Source: Lyngbya sp. PCC 8106
GTDB lineage: Bacteria; Cyanobacteriota; Cyanobacteriia; Cyanobacteriales; Microcoleaceae
Length of the DNA stretch: 64,000 nt
Direction: 5' to 3'
Assembly (NCBI RefSeq): GCF_000169095.1
Contig: NZ_AAVU01000023.1
Coordinates: 1-64,000 of the forward strand
In this document: one piece after another, positions 45,293 to 54,774 of the stretch
Layout of the letters: each line of letters opens with the position of its first letter
Numbering within the stretch: position 1 is the first letter of the stretch
Made by a program: the position numbers and the translations under genes
The notes under the pieces: model-generated
What the model was told of the DNA's origin: nothing
Seen by the model: the letters and a program-made list of their open reading frames with translations, nothing else
Databases searched by the model: none

Positions 45293-48200
45293 CTATGCTT
45301 TTGGGACGGTAATAAATTTACTAGGCCATCCATATTTATTCGGATAGAGAGTCCTCGTGCCGTAAGCATTTCCTGTAGGCCAGTTTGATTCTGAAATCAG
45401 AATCGAACCATCTGAGTTAACTCGTTCAACTACGGCTACATGACCCACACTTCCTGCACCGCCCACTCTTGCTTCCCATACAGCAATGCTAGGAACTTGC
45501 GGTGTAGATCTTACTTTAGCTCCACGCGCTGCGGTATTGTCCCATGTTCCCGCATTGCCCAACATACTGTCTAAAGCATATTCGCTATAACCCAATTGCA
45601 TCATACGACCGTGAGCGTACCAAGTACAATTTGCTCCTTTGCCAGGGAAGGGATTTCGCGAAGAAGTGTACTCAGACCAGTTCCGCCAGTTATTAACAAA
45701 CTCGCTATAACTCATAATTTTCTGGGGTTGAGGTGATGGAGATGTGGGAGTGCTACCTTCTTTGACATAGGCAGCAGCAACGTAGCCAACTGTATTTCCA
45801 ACCTTGACCTTATACCAGTCTGTCCGATTGCCAGGATAGTAAGGCTGGCCAGTGACTTTCTCGAGTATGGTCAACTTAGTGCCATTAGGCAAAGTCGATA
45901 TCTTGGCTTGATTGGTACTCGGATCGCGACGTAAATTTAGACCGATACTAGAATTGACGTATCCCGTCTTAGTCGAACTACCTCCACTGTTGGGAAGGTT
46001 TAACTTCCACTGATGGAAAGAGTTACCCGGTATGGGATTGGGGTGCATATATATGTGATTACCATTAGCACCACCCGAATCTAAGGCACGCCCCGTAGCT
46101 TTATTGACAATCAGATAAGCGTCACCCACTTTCTGGAGCTTCCAAAGTTGGTAAGGATTGCTTTTTGTAGGATCTGGGTGAACGTAAGGTAGTTTTCCGC
46201 CATTTCCGCCACCATCTAAGGCTTTCCCCGTAGCTTTGTTGATGATCATGTAATAATTACCGACCTTCTCAAATCCCCATTGGTGATACTCATTCTTAGA
46301 ATTAGGTGATGAATGAGGATAAACAGAATTATTTTTGCCACCCGCATCTAGTGCTTTGCCTGTTGCTTTACTCACGACTGTAGAGAACTTCAACCCAGGA
46401 AAACGCTTGAGATTTCGATCTCGCAACCACTGTGCTGAAGCAGATAGGGTTCGTTGACGTCCATTAACCGTTCCCGTGTTAAATAACGCCTTGCGATTTG
46501 AGGAATAAACAACCAGGTTTCCATCGCCTTGAATAGAGAAATATGCACCTTTGTTGCCTGCGGTATCCGTTGCCCAAACTGGCTTACCACGATCATAAAG
46601 TACAACATTTCCATCAGTTTGTACTGAAAATCGATCAGCATTTGTGCCATGTGTTCCCGTCGCCCAAATTGCTTTTCCTTTCCGGTCATACAACACTAAG
46701 TTTCCATCTGTCTGAAACTTAAATTTATAACCTGTAGATGTAACCCATTCTTGACCTCGCCGGAAATCTAAGTTAGTGCCTCCAGGCTTAAGATTAAAAG
46801 AGGTTTGTGTTGGTTTACTAGAAGACTTGACATCAACATAGTAAGCCGCCACGTAGCCAGTCTTACCGTTGACCTCAATCTGATACCAGTCATTGCGAGA
46901 GCCAGTACCAGGGTTATAAGTTCCTCCCGTAACTGATTTCAAAATCTTGAGTGGTGTCCCTTTGGGCAACTTACCGATAACACTGGCACCAACAAAAGAA
47001 CCAGAACGGAAATTTAAAGGGAATGAACCAACCTTAGAATTGACAACACCCGATGTTGAGGATGGAGTCGGTTTAGGTGTGGTGGGATTGTTTGATGGAG
47101 GAGTAGAACCTGTTACTTTACCCGTGAAGAATTTTTCAATTCCACGCGCCACAGCAGTAGCGGCTTTTTCAACGTTAGCACGGCTCATCCCAGGAGCGTC
47201 GATAAACAGAGATTCAACCAAAACCGCAGGAACATTGGTAGGAGCATTACGCAAAACGGAGAAATCTGCTTTCTTTGTGCCTCGGTTGGGAATAACATGA
47301 TCGGGGAAGATTGCATCTAACTCACTGTTAATCGCTTGGGCAAGTTGAGCATCTTTAGCAGGGGCGTTTGAATGAGAATAAACTTCGTGACCTTGAGCAT
47401 TTTTGTTAAAAGCATTTTGGTGCAGCGAAACGAAAATATCATGTCCCGCAGCCCGTTGACCGATTTGTGCCAAAGATAGGGGTTCGTCTAAAACCTTGAC
47501 TTCTGCACCTAGTTGCCGTAAATGATTGGCAATCAGCTTCACTTGATGTAAGTTCTCAACCGCTTCGGTTGTACCATAACCAACAGCACCCGGATCGAAT
47601 CCTGTATTAGTAATACCGTGACCGGGATCGAGAATAATTTTCTTCCCAGCTAAAGTTTTTACACTTTGAGTTGGTGTTCTTTGGAGCGTAGTATTAACAG
47701 AAGTTCCGGTTCCTTGTTGTGGTGCTTTTGAATTGAGAGTTTTATTAGCACTGTTGTAGAACTTCTCAAACATCTCTTTGAGGAAGTTTGACCACGAAGA
47801 ACTCCGTAAATCCCCAAAAGGTTTCAAGAAATTATTCAGGGCTGCTTGTTTAACAGTATCGGAACTAGGTTGAGGTTGAGGTTGAGGAGTTGGTTGAGGT
47901 TGAGGTTGAGGAGTTGGCTGAGGTTGCGGTTGTGGATTGGGGTCATTTCCTGGTAAATAAATGGCTTGACCTATAGATAATCGTGACGCCTCTGCACTTG
48001 TAAATGGTGTTTTTCCTGCCGGATCTTTAGTGATTTCTGTCCAACGAGATCCATTGCCTAACTCCCGCTGTGCAATTCCCCACAGTGTATCCCCCACTTT
48101 CATTTCGTAACGATAACGAACCGCACGTTCAGTTGGGGTAACTTTTCCTTCTCCACTCCAAGTGGTCGGAACAAGTTGTAAATCGGGGTTATATTCTTCG

Positions 48201-51200
48201 GGTTGTGTTACCTTAGCCAAATGAATTGCAGCAGCAATATTGAGTAAACCCGCCCCCGTTTCAACATCCGGATTGGTATCTTGAAGATCCGTCGCCGTTG
48301 CTTTGATAATATCAATAACTTGGCGATAATTTAACTCGGGATTTGCCGCCCAAACTTGAGAAATAGCGCCCGTAACTTTAGCGGTGGCGACAGAAGTTCC
48401 ATCCATTGCCCCAATACCATCGCCAACAGTAGAAATCACCGGATTCTCTAACGTTCCACTATCAGCAACAATATCTAAACCGTTGCCATAGTTAGAATAT
48501 TCCGCACGGTTAAAGCCTTGCCAAGCAGAAGTTTCACTATCGATTTGTTGAGCCGAACCAACGGTAATAATGTTATCAAACTGTTGGGAAGCCTGACCCA
48601 AAGCCGACATCACGCCGCCCTCATTTCCGGCTGCAACCGCAACCAAAATATTATTTTGACGGGCATACTCTAACGCCGCCATTTCTAGGGGTGTGAATTC
48701 GTAGCGGGTGGTGACATTTCCTTCCGCATCAATTTGGGTTAAATCTAAACTCAAATTAACCACCGCATTGGGTTGTCCAGACTCGACAGCAGCATCGACA
48801 AACTCAACCAAAGATTCCGCCCACCGTCCCGAACCTATCGCTCGTCCCGCCCAAATAGGGGCGTTATTGTTAATTCCATCGATGCCAATTCCGTTATCTT
48901 GTTTAGCGGCAATTAATCCTAAAACATGGGTGCCGTGTTCGTTGCCTTCTCCAGCCGACAAAGTGGGGTCGGAATCGCCATCAACTTTATCGCTTCCCCA
49001 GGTAATTCGAGAGTAATCAATATCGGGATTATCCCCGCTAAAACCCGTGTCAATTATTCCAATTAACGGTTGATTTTCCACCGGGAATTCAAAGTCAATG
49101 AATGGTTCAACGGGTGTGGGAAGAACGGGTTGGGTAATTAATTGAGTTTCCAATCGTTCAATTAACTGTAATGTGTTGGTACTGACAGCAAAGTTAGGAT
49201 TTGCTTCCGCTTGGGTTATTAAGCGATTGGTTAATTGTTCTAATTGTTGAATTAAATTGCTGTTTACCGGGGTTTCTGAAAGGCTCTGATTCTGTAAATT
49301 GTAGGTCAGGTTTTCTAATCGATTAACCAGATTAATCGTTGGAGATTCAGAAGTTGATGTTGGCGAAGTTTCAGAGAAATTATTTTCAACGTCTTCAAAT
49401 TCAGTAGTTTCAACGGGTAAAGTTGAACTTTCAGAACTATTATCGACATCAATAAATTCTGTTTCTTCGGTTTTCTCAACGCCAGAATTATCTAAATTTT
49501 CCTCAACTTCAACGCTTTCAGACTGTTCAATTTCTTCAACAAAAGAATCTTCAGAAATTTCTTGAAGTTCAGTTTCTTCTAATTCCGCTTCGGCTTCTTT
49601 GGCGAGGGTAGTTTCTAAATTATTTTCAACTTCCTCTACAACAGAAGTTTCAGAATTATCTGCAATTTCAATAACTTCTAATTCTTTGGCTTCCTCTACA
49701 ACAGAGGTTTCAGAATTGTCCGCAATTTTAATAACTTTGGATTCTTCAACTTCCCCTACAATAGTTGAACTTTCTGAACTCTTATCGATAACTGTTGGTT
49801 CAGTTTGGGAGGTAGAACTTTCAGAATTTTCCTCAGCTTCGATAACTACCGATTCTTCAGCTTCCTCCACAGTAAGGGTCGATAAGTTTTCCTCAACAAC
49901 AGGATTTTCCGAATTATCTACAATTTCAATAACTTCGGATTCTTCAGTTTCCTCAACAACAAAAGTTTCAGAATTCTCTGCAATTTCAATAACTTCGGAT
50001 TCTTCAGTTTCCTCAACAACAAAAGTTTCAGAATTCTCTGCAATTTCAACAGATTCCGACTCATCCGTTTCCTCAACAGTTAGATTTTCTGAACTCTCAT
50101 CGATAACTGTTGGTTCGGTTGGGAAAGTGGAACTTTCAGAATTTTCCTCAGTTTCATTAACAATAGATTCTTCGGTTTCATTAACAACAGATTCTTCAGT
50201 TTCCCCTGCAATAGAAGTGTCTAAATTTTCCTCTATTTCGGTAGCGTTCGATTCTTCAGTTTGTTGAACGATAGGAGTCTCTCCACTATCTTCTATTTCA
50301 ACAAGTTCAGACTGTTCAGTTTCCTCAACAACAGCAGTAGATAAGTTTTCCTCAACTTCAGTTTCTTCTAACTCCGATAATGATTCCTCAATAACAGGAG
50401 TTTCTAAGTTGTCTTCAATTTCAGTAATTTCTGATTGTTCGACAGAAGTTTCTAAGTTGTCTTCAATTTCAGTAACTTTTGATTCTTCAGTTTCCTCAAC
50501 AATGGACGATGCTAAACTCTCCTCAACCTCAATTTGTTCCGACTCCGGTTCGGTTAATTCTCCGACAGAATAATCCAAATTATCTGCAATTTCAACAACT
50601 TCTGACTCCTCAATAACAGGAGTATCTAAGTTCTCTTTGTTTTCACTAACTTCTGATTCCTCAACAACGGGATTTTCTAAATTGTCTTCGATTTCAACAA
50701 CTTCTGATTCTTCAACTTCCAATTCAGTAGATTCTACCAATTCAGTAGATTCGTCTTGAGATTGTTCCTCCTCTGAAAGTTCGACAATTTCATTACCGAT
50801 GACTTCGGTTTCTACAACTTCAGAATTGAATACCTCCTCATCAATTTCTATTTCGGTTTCAGATTCTTCCTCATCCAGTAAATCTTCTAACTCAGTCAGG
50901 AGATTTGATAGATTATTTTCAATTTCAACAATCGGTTCATCCGGGGTAATATAAGGTTGAGCGTATTCAATCAATGCTTGACCCATATCGGAAGAACGCC
51001 AATCTTTATTCGGATTGACAACTTCATCTAAATGAACCGCTTCTCCACTTGCACCCCGCACCTGAAAGATGATATCGTTGTAATCGTGATCACTTTTATT
51101 ATCTACTCGCAAATCTTCAAATACAAAAGTATTCCCATCTCCGGTAACATCCGCAATTTGTCCGAGTTGAAAACCATCTTCTGGATTTGCATTTGACAGA

Positions 51201-52492
51201 GAAAATAAAGGTCGAATATTTCCTTCTGCATTGGGATTATCAAAAACTTGCTGAACTTTTCCATTCGGAATCAACATCATTGCAAATTTATCCCCCGGAC
51301 GCATATTAAAGGTTTTTACACCCAAATATTCTCCCCGGTTAACATCTGCTTCTCCACCCATTCCTCCACTAAATTTTGCACCTTCGTGTCCATCGGAAAT
51401 CACAACATGACCGAGTTCAGAATCACTCAACGCACGGTTAGAGGCTTCTTGAATAAACCCTTCTAAGCTTAGGTCTAACTCCTCCATTCCTTCCAAACTG
51501 AAGATGGCGACTTCACCCCAACCAAATCCTCCACCATCAAACAGATAATCAATTCCAATTTCCCCGGTTTCTCCAACGGTAAAGATACCGGAGTCAAAGT
51601 TAAAGTCAATAGGAGAACTGACAATTTCTTCGAGAATTTCGCCGTTGCTATCAGTTTCGTTTTCGCTTTCGTTTACTGTATCGGTGTCGTTAAAGTCTTC
51701 AGTCTCAGAATAAGTCGATGATTCGGTTTCTTCTATTGATTCATCTAACTCTGCTTCTGTAGTTGTTTCTACGTCTTCTGTTGTAGATTCTTCTAAGGTT
51801 GAAACTTCAGAAATTTCTTCAAGTTCGGATGCAGTTTCTTCTGTCGGAGATTCTTCTAAGCTTGAAACTTCAGATATTTCTTCGGATGAGGACGCGGTTG
51901 CTTCTGGTTCTTCTAAGGTTGAATCTTCAGATATTTCTTCAGATGAGGATACAGTTTCGTTTTGATTTTCGGTTGAACCCTCCTCAACTTCTGATGAAAA
52001 TTCTAAGTCTGATGAGGATTCTTCGTTAACTTCGGGTGAGGTATTTAAAGTTGTTTCTATTATTTCAGTTTCGGAATTTTCGTTAAGTTCTGATAAAGAT
52101 TCGGCTTCGGATATAATTTCTTCGTTAGATTCTGCTAAATTTTCCTCGGAAGTCTCAGAATTATCTTCAATTTCTAATTCTTCGAGTTCGGTAATGAAAG
52201 GAATTTCAACTTCATCAACTTCGTCTAGGTTAGAAAGTTCGACGGGGGTTAAATCTTCTTCTGATGCGGTTTCAACTTCCTCCTCAAGTTCGCTTTCGAT
52301 TTCATCCGGTAATTCACTCTCAATAATAATGGGGTCAGGACTATCATCTCCTCCATCGACCAAACCACTCGGAGTCAATATCGATTCTAGGATAAACGTT
52401 TCTTGAGACGGAGGTTTTTTAGATTGGGACTGAAAACCCGATGCGGATTGACGTCGATTAGAAGAACCGAGCAAATTTTTGAATAAACCCAT
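45293..52492 (-). CDS. Giant subtilase / amidase / lectin / CHAP exoenzyme
   Basis: About 2399 residues from the ATG at 52492 (MGLFKNLLGSSNRR); a GTG at 52507 is also open. Order: an acidic Ser/Glu-rich N-terminus; DUF4114 (about 290-490); a second acidic repeat zone (about 530-1055); peptidase S8 (about 1145-1430) with Asp in GIIDTGFSG, His in GNEHGTHVLG and Ser in MDGTSVAT; a LysM-like segment (KVGDTLWGIAQREL); a Pro/Gln linker; amidase_3 (about 1620-1800, ILDPGHG, SLHQNA); SH3b; bulb-type lectin; ricin-like lectin with three GKALD-type units; SH3b; and a C-terminal CHAP (about 2270-2400) with Cys in GANCTWYAHG and His in GHVAVVE. Two peptidoglycan-cleaving domains and a protease in one chain suggest a lytic or surface-remodelling enzyme. 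No signal peptide is evident. Confidence 0.9.
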   Translation of the reverse strand: MGLFKNLLGSSNRRQSASGFQSQSKKPPSQETFILESILTPSGLVDGGDDSPDPIIIESELPDEIESELEEEVETASEEDLTPVELSNLDEVDEVEIPFITELEELEIEDNSETSEENLAESNEEIISEAESLSELNENSETEIIETTLNTSPEVNEESSSDLEFSSEVEEGSTENQNETVSSSEEISEDSTLEEPEATASSSEEISEVSSLEESPTEETASELEEISEVSTLEESTTEDVETTTEAELDESIEETESSTYSETEDFNDTDTVNESENETDSNGEILEEIVSSPIDFNFDSGIFTVGETGEIGIDYLFDGGGFGWGEVAIFSLEGMEELDLSLEGFIQEASNRALSDSELGHVVISDGHEGAKFSGGMGGEADVNRGEYLGVKTFNMRPGDKFAMMLIPNGKVQQVFDNPNAEGNIRPLFSLSNANPEDGFQLGQIADVTGDGNTFVFEDLRVDNKSDHDYNDIIFQVRGASGEAVHLDEVVNPNKDWRSSDMGQALIEYAQPYITPDEPIVEIENNLSNLLTELEDLLDEEESETEIEIDEEVFNSEVVETEVIGNEIVELSEEEQSQDESTELVESTELEVEESEVVEIEDNLENPVVEESEVSENKENLDTPVIEESEVVEIADNLDYSVGELTEPESEQIEVEESLASSIVEETEESKVTEIEDNLETSVEQSEITEIEDNLETPVIEESLSELEETEVEENLSTAVVEETEQSELVEIEDSGETPIVQQTEESNATEIEENLDTSIAGETEESVVNETEESIVNETEENSESSTFPTEPTVIDESSENLTVEETDESESVEIAENSETFVVEETEESEVIEIAENSETFVVEETEESEVIEIVDNSENPVVEENLSTLTVEEAEESVVIEAEENSESSTSQTEPTVIDKSSESSTIVGEVEESKVIKIADNSETSVVEEAKELEVIEIADNSETSVVEEVENNLETTLAKEAEAELEETELQEISEDSFVEEIEQSESVEVEENLDNSGVEKTEETEFIDVDNSSESSTLPVETTEFEDVENNFSETSPTSTSESPTINLVNRLENLTYNLQNQSLSETPVNSNLIQQLEQLTNRLITQAEANPNFAVSTNTLQLIERLETQLITQPVLPTPVEPFIDFEFPVENQPLIGIIDTGFSGDNPDIDYSRITWGSDKVDGDSDPTLSAGEGNEHGTHVLGLIAAKQDNGIGIDGINNNAPIWAGRAIGSGRWAESLVEFVDAAVESGQPNAVVNLSLDLTQIDAEGNVTTRYEFTPLEMAALEYARQNNILVAVAAGNEGGVMSALGQASQQFDNIITVGSAQQIDSETSAWQGFNRAEYSNYGNGLDIVADSGTLENPVISTVGDGIGAMDGTSVATAKVTGAISQVWAANPELNYRQVIDIIKATATDLQDTNPDVETGAGLLNIAAAIHLAKVTQPEEYNPDLQLVPTTWSGEGKVTPTERAVRYRYEMKVGDTLWGIAQRELGNGSRWTEITKDPAGKTPFTSAEASRLSIGQAIYLPGNDPNPQPQPQPTPQPQPQPTPQPQPQPSSDTVKQAALNNFLKPFGDLRSSSWSNFLKEMFEKFYNSANKTLNSKAPQQGTGTSVNTTLQRTPTQSVKTLAGKKIILDPGHGITNTGFDPGAVGYGTTEAVENLHQVKLIANHLRQLGAEVKVLDEPLSLAQIGQRAAGHDIFVSLHQNAFNKNAQGHEVYSHSNAPAKDAQLAQAINSELDAIFPDHVIPNRGTKKADFSVLRNAPTNVPAVLVESLFIDAPGMSRANVEKAATAVARGIEKFFTGKVTGSTPPSNNPTTPKPTPSSTSGVVNSKVGSFPLNFRSGSFVGASVIGKLPKGTPLKILKSVTGGTYNPGTGSRNDWYQIEVNGKTGYVAAYYVDVKSSSKPTQTSFNLKPGGTNLDFRRGQEWVTSTGYKFKFQTDGNLVLYDRKGKAIWATGTHGTNADRFSVQTDGNVVLYDRGKPVWATDTAGNKGAYFSIQGDGNLVVYSSNRKALFNTGTVNGRQRTLSASAQWLRDRNLKRFPGLKFSTVVSKATGKALDAGGKNNSVYPHSSPNSKNEYHQWGFEKVGNYYMIINKATGKALDGGGNGGKLPYVHPDPTKSNPYQLWKLQKVGDAYLIVNKATGRALDSGGANGNHIYMHPNPIPGNSFHQWKLNLPNSGGSSTKTGYVNSSIGLNLRRDPSTNQAKISTLPNGTKLTILEKVTGQPYYPGNRTDWYKVKVGNTVGYVAAAYVKEGSTPTSPSPQPQKIMSYSEFVNNWRNWSEYTSSRNPFPGKGANCTWYAHGRMMQLGYSEYALDSMLGNAGTWDNTAARGAKVRSTPQVPSIAVWEARVGGAGSVGHVAVVERVNSDGSILISESNWPTGNAYGTRTLYPNKYGWPSKFITVPKA
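49921..50040. repeat. Perfect 60-bp tandem duplication inside the giant gene
   Basis: 49921-49980 and 49981-50040 are identical. They encode the acidic unit EIAENSETFVVEETEESEVI twice. Neighbouring units are diverged, so this duplication is recent. Confidence 0.9.
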
Positions 52493-52507
52493 AAAAAGTT
52501 TGCACAC

Positions 52508-52910
52508 CCTGTAGGTGAGTAGTAGTAGTACCCTGTTGCAGTTTTACTCTTTTATAAAACCCAGAAGAAAAATTTAGATACTCAAACGTAATATTCGCCT
52601 GGAAACTTTTAAGTTTTTTGTATCTTGTTAACTTTATTTAAGCATAGTCTCTGCAAAAATAACACAGTAGATTTATGGATTTTTCAAGTTTAAAAACTCT
52701 CAGTAAATTTACTGAGTTTTAGCTGAATTTTTAGTTTAATAAAGTTTATAAACCAGTTAACTATTGGGTTGGCTGTAATAAAACTATCCCCAAGTTTTTA
52801 TTTTTGCCAAAAGTTAATTATATAAATAAATGTTGATTTAATTGGCTATTTTAAATTGCTTAAAGTTCTGATAGCATACTAAAAGCATACCTCAACCAAT
52901 TCAAGCTACT
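52508..52910. other. Divergent intergenic region
   Basis: About 400 bp, very AT-rich, between the giant gene start and the ribbon-helix-helix gene. It must contain their promoters. No motif could be fixed. Confidence 0.4.
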
Positions 52911-53411
52911 GTGGTTACAAAAAATATTAGAGCCGTTACCTACCTTCCGCCCAAATATCACCAAAAACTAAAAGACTATGCCAACCAGAAAAATTTAACC
53001 GAAAGTGCCACATTAGTTGAAATCGTCAAACAGTTTTTTGAGGGGAATTCCCCACAGAATAATTCACCGGATAGAACAATAATTGAAGAAATAGTCAAAG
53101 AACAATTGGCGGGGACGGAAGCGGAAATCGTAACCCTTAAAGCTCAAATGGAACAAATGCAGCAACTTCTGGCGGGTGTAATGTCGGGAAAAACAACCGC
53201 TCGAAAAACTCGTTCGACCCCTTCTTTTGTTAAACCCAAACTGCAACCGTTGAAAGCTGAAGATTTAGCCAATAGACTGGGGGTAACTCCCGAGACAGTC
53301 GAGAAAGAAGCCCACCGGGGTAACGAACACTTCCTCGCTTGGAGTAAAAGTAAAGATATCGGACGAGTCTCTTGGGAAAAACGGGGCGAACTTTATTATC
53401 CTATACGATAG
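52911..53411 (+). CDS. Ribbon-helix-helix plus HTH DNA-binding protein
   Basis: 166 residues from a GTG. The N-terminal about 50 residues resemble a ribbon-helix-helix (IRAVTYLPPKYHQKLKDYAN, LTESATLVEIVKQFF). A coiled coil follows (about 62-90) and then a C-terminal HTH-like part (AEDLANRLGVTPETVEKEAH). Such proteins are common on cyanobacterial plasmids as partition or copy-control accessory proteins, but no target is known here. Confidence 0.7.
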   Translation: MVTKNIRAVTYLPPKYHQKLKDYANQKNLTESATLVEIVKQFFEGNSPQNNSPDRTIIEEIVKEQLAGTEAEIVTLKAQMEQMQQLLAGVMSGKTTARKTRSTPSFVKPKLQPLKAEDLANRLGVTPETVEKEAHRGNEHFLAWSKSKDIGRVSWEKRGELYYPIR

Positions 53412-53611
53412 CGGAACAACTAAACTATATTGTTTTTAATGACATTAAGGAGAATGTTTTGTCTATTTTTTGACAGCCTCTATTTTTGCATCTATAATAT
53501 CAATTATACAACAAAACCTTTGCCGATTATTCAAGTAGGCGGAACGAGCATCGATTTCTGCCCTTACAATATCGATTGTGTAACGGTTTTATAATCTAGC
53601 TCCGTTCGCAC

Positions 53612-53940
53612 GGGTTAAAGCAAATTAGTTGGAAATGAATTCGCTTTCGGAATAATTCGGCTCAAAACCAGCCAACCGATTGAGTTAAATCCGATTAGCT
53701 GGAAACTTTGTACATCTAAATCAATGAAAATGTTTAAAACAAAATCCCGAACAATAGGGTTAAATTCGATTAGTTTTCAACAATCAGATCCGGGTAATGG
53801 AGGAGGCGGAAGCGCAGGTGGATAAACCCTACCGATTGGGTGAAATTGGTAAGGTTAGAAACTACTAGCTTTGAGTTTCATCAAACCCCGTATATTACCC
53901 CGACAGATTGGGTTAAATCAGACGCAACTTCTTTTCATTT
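53612..53940 (+). repeat. Five degenerate 70-81-bp repeats
   Basis: Units starting at 53612, 53682, 53757, 53838 and 53910 each contain GGGTTAAAT-like sequence followed by GATTAG(T/C)TGG-like sequence. Translated, several read as xLNxISW/F (ELNPISWKL, GLNSISFQQ). They span a Gly-rich micropeptide and a 69-residue frame. They look like repeatedly duplicated and decayed copies of one short gene. Confidence 0.5.
53724..53825 (+). CDS. Gly-rich micropeptide (33 aa)
   Basis: MKMFKTKSRTIGLNSISFQQ followed by SDPGNGGGGSAGG and TAA. The basic start and Gly-rich end resemble a modified-peptide precursor (leader plus core), but no modifying enzyme is adjacent. The frame stays open upstream of the ATG. 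Low certainty. Confidence 0.4.
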   Translation: MKMFKTKSRTIGLNSISFQQSDPGNGGGGSAGG

Positions 53941-54049
53941 TACCAGTGTAAAAGCAATCGCTTTGCCATATCCTGCACAAGCTTATAAACTACCCGTGCG
54001 GGGTATTGATGAAGCTGTACGTGAAGTACCATTGCCCAACAGGTATTAA
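53840..54049 (+). CDS. Possible 69-aa peptide from the repeat
   Basis: Reads from a GTG: MKLVRLETTSFEFHQTPYIT to EAVREVPLPNRY. It includes the fourth and fifth repeat units. No family or ribosome site is recognised. It may be a remnant rather than a gene. Confidence 0.3.
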   Translation: MKLVRLETTSFEFHQTPYITPTDWVKSDATSFHFTSVKAIALPYPAQAYKLPVRGIDEAVREVPLPNRY

Positions 54050-54770
54050 GTAATTCTCAGTAACTTCAGTCCAAGCTTGTAATTTTGGAATTTATAATTT
54101 TAGTTATTATTGTGATTTTAATATATTTATTGAATTTTTATTTATATTATTTTTTCTCGACTATTCTTCAAGAGTAAAACTGCCGCAAGAATCAAACTGT
54201 TGTCTTTGAAGAAGCGCCTGAAAGCTAGACATATAAATTCTTTTAGTAGTGTTGGCACTTCGTACCCCCTCCCTCCGCCTAAACTCTCCATCATTTTCGG
54301 CTTCATTATTGTTGGCATCCGCTGTCTATTTTAACCTCCCCGCAATAGCAATTGTTCAAAAACACCATCGGCTCGACAATTAAATGTCTATCAATTGCCG
54401 TAAAATCTAATCAAACTTTGGGATTATTCGGTGAATAAATCCGCATATTTTTCGGCAAAAACACCCGCTTTTCAAAAGTATAAAACTGCCGATTTTCCAA
54501 CGATAAAAGTTTCGGTGTAATTGCATTTGCTCTCAAAAAACTTCCACCCTACGCGAACCTCACGCACGGGTGCGGCATCGTGAGGGTTGAAGAACTCAAC
54601 GCCCGCCTGTGCAAAAGTTTGGCACTTTAGTCAATTTATTTTTCAAGTCACACGAATCCTTTTCGGGCTTATTTATTGACTAAAATTTCGGAAATATTTT
54701 TAAAAACCGAGTTGGAAATGGGTTTTAAAATACTGGGTAGAACTAGGGTTCAATCTGGGTTAAAGAATAA
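54050..54770. other. Intergenic region with a minus-strand coding remnant
   Basis: On the minus strand (about 54300-54550) a frame reads LENRQFYTFEKRVFLPKNMR and IYSPNNPKV, then TGA, then LDFTAIDRHLIVEPMVFLNN and CYCGEVK. This looks like a decayed gene of unknown type with a nonsense codon. A GC-rich palindromic piece (about 54546-54590) cuts it. The remainder shows nothing. Confidence 0.3.
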
Positions 54771-54774
54771 AAAT

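Noticed and set aside
49921..50040. Possible CRISPR-like tandem repeat
   Set aside because: Two identical 60-bp units with no spacers, inside a coding frame; a tandem duplication.
49599..50267. Plus-strand 222-codon Ser/Thr-rich frame
   Set aside because: Antisense of the acidic repeats in the giant exoenzyme gene; no start signal.
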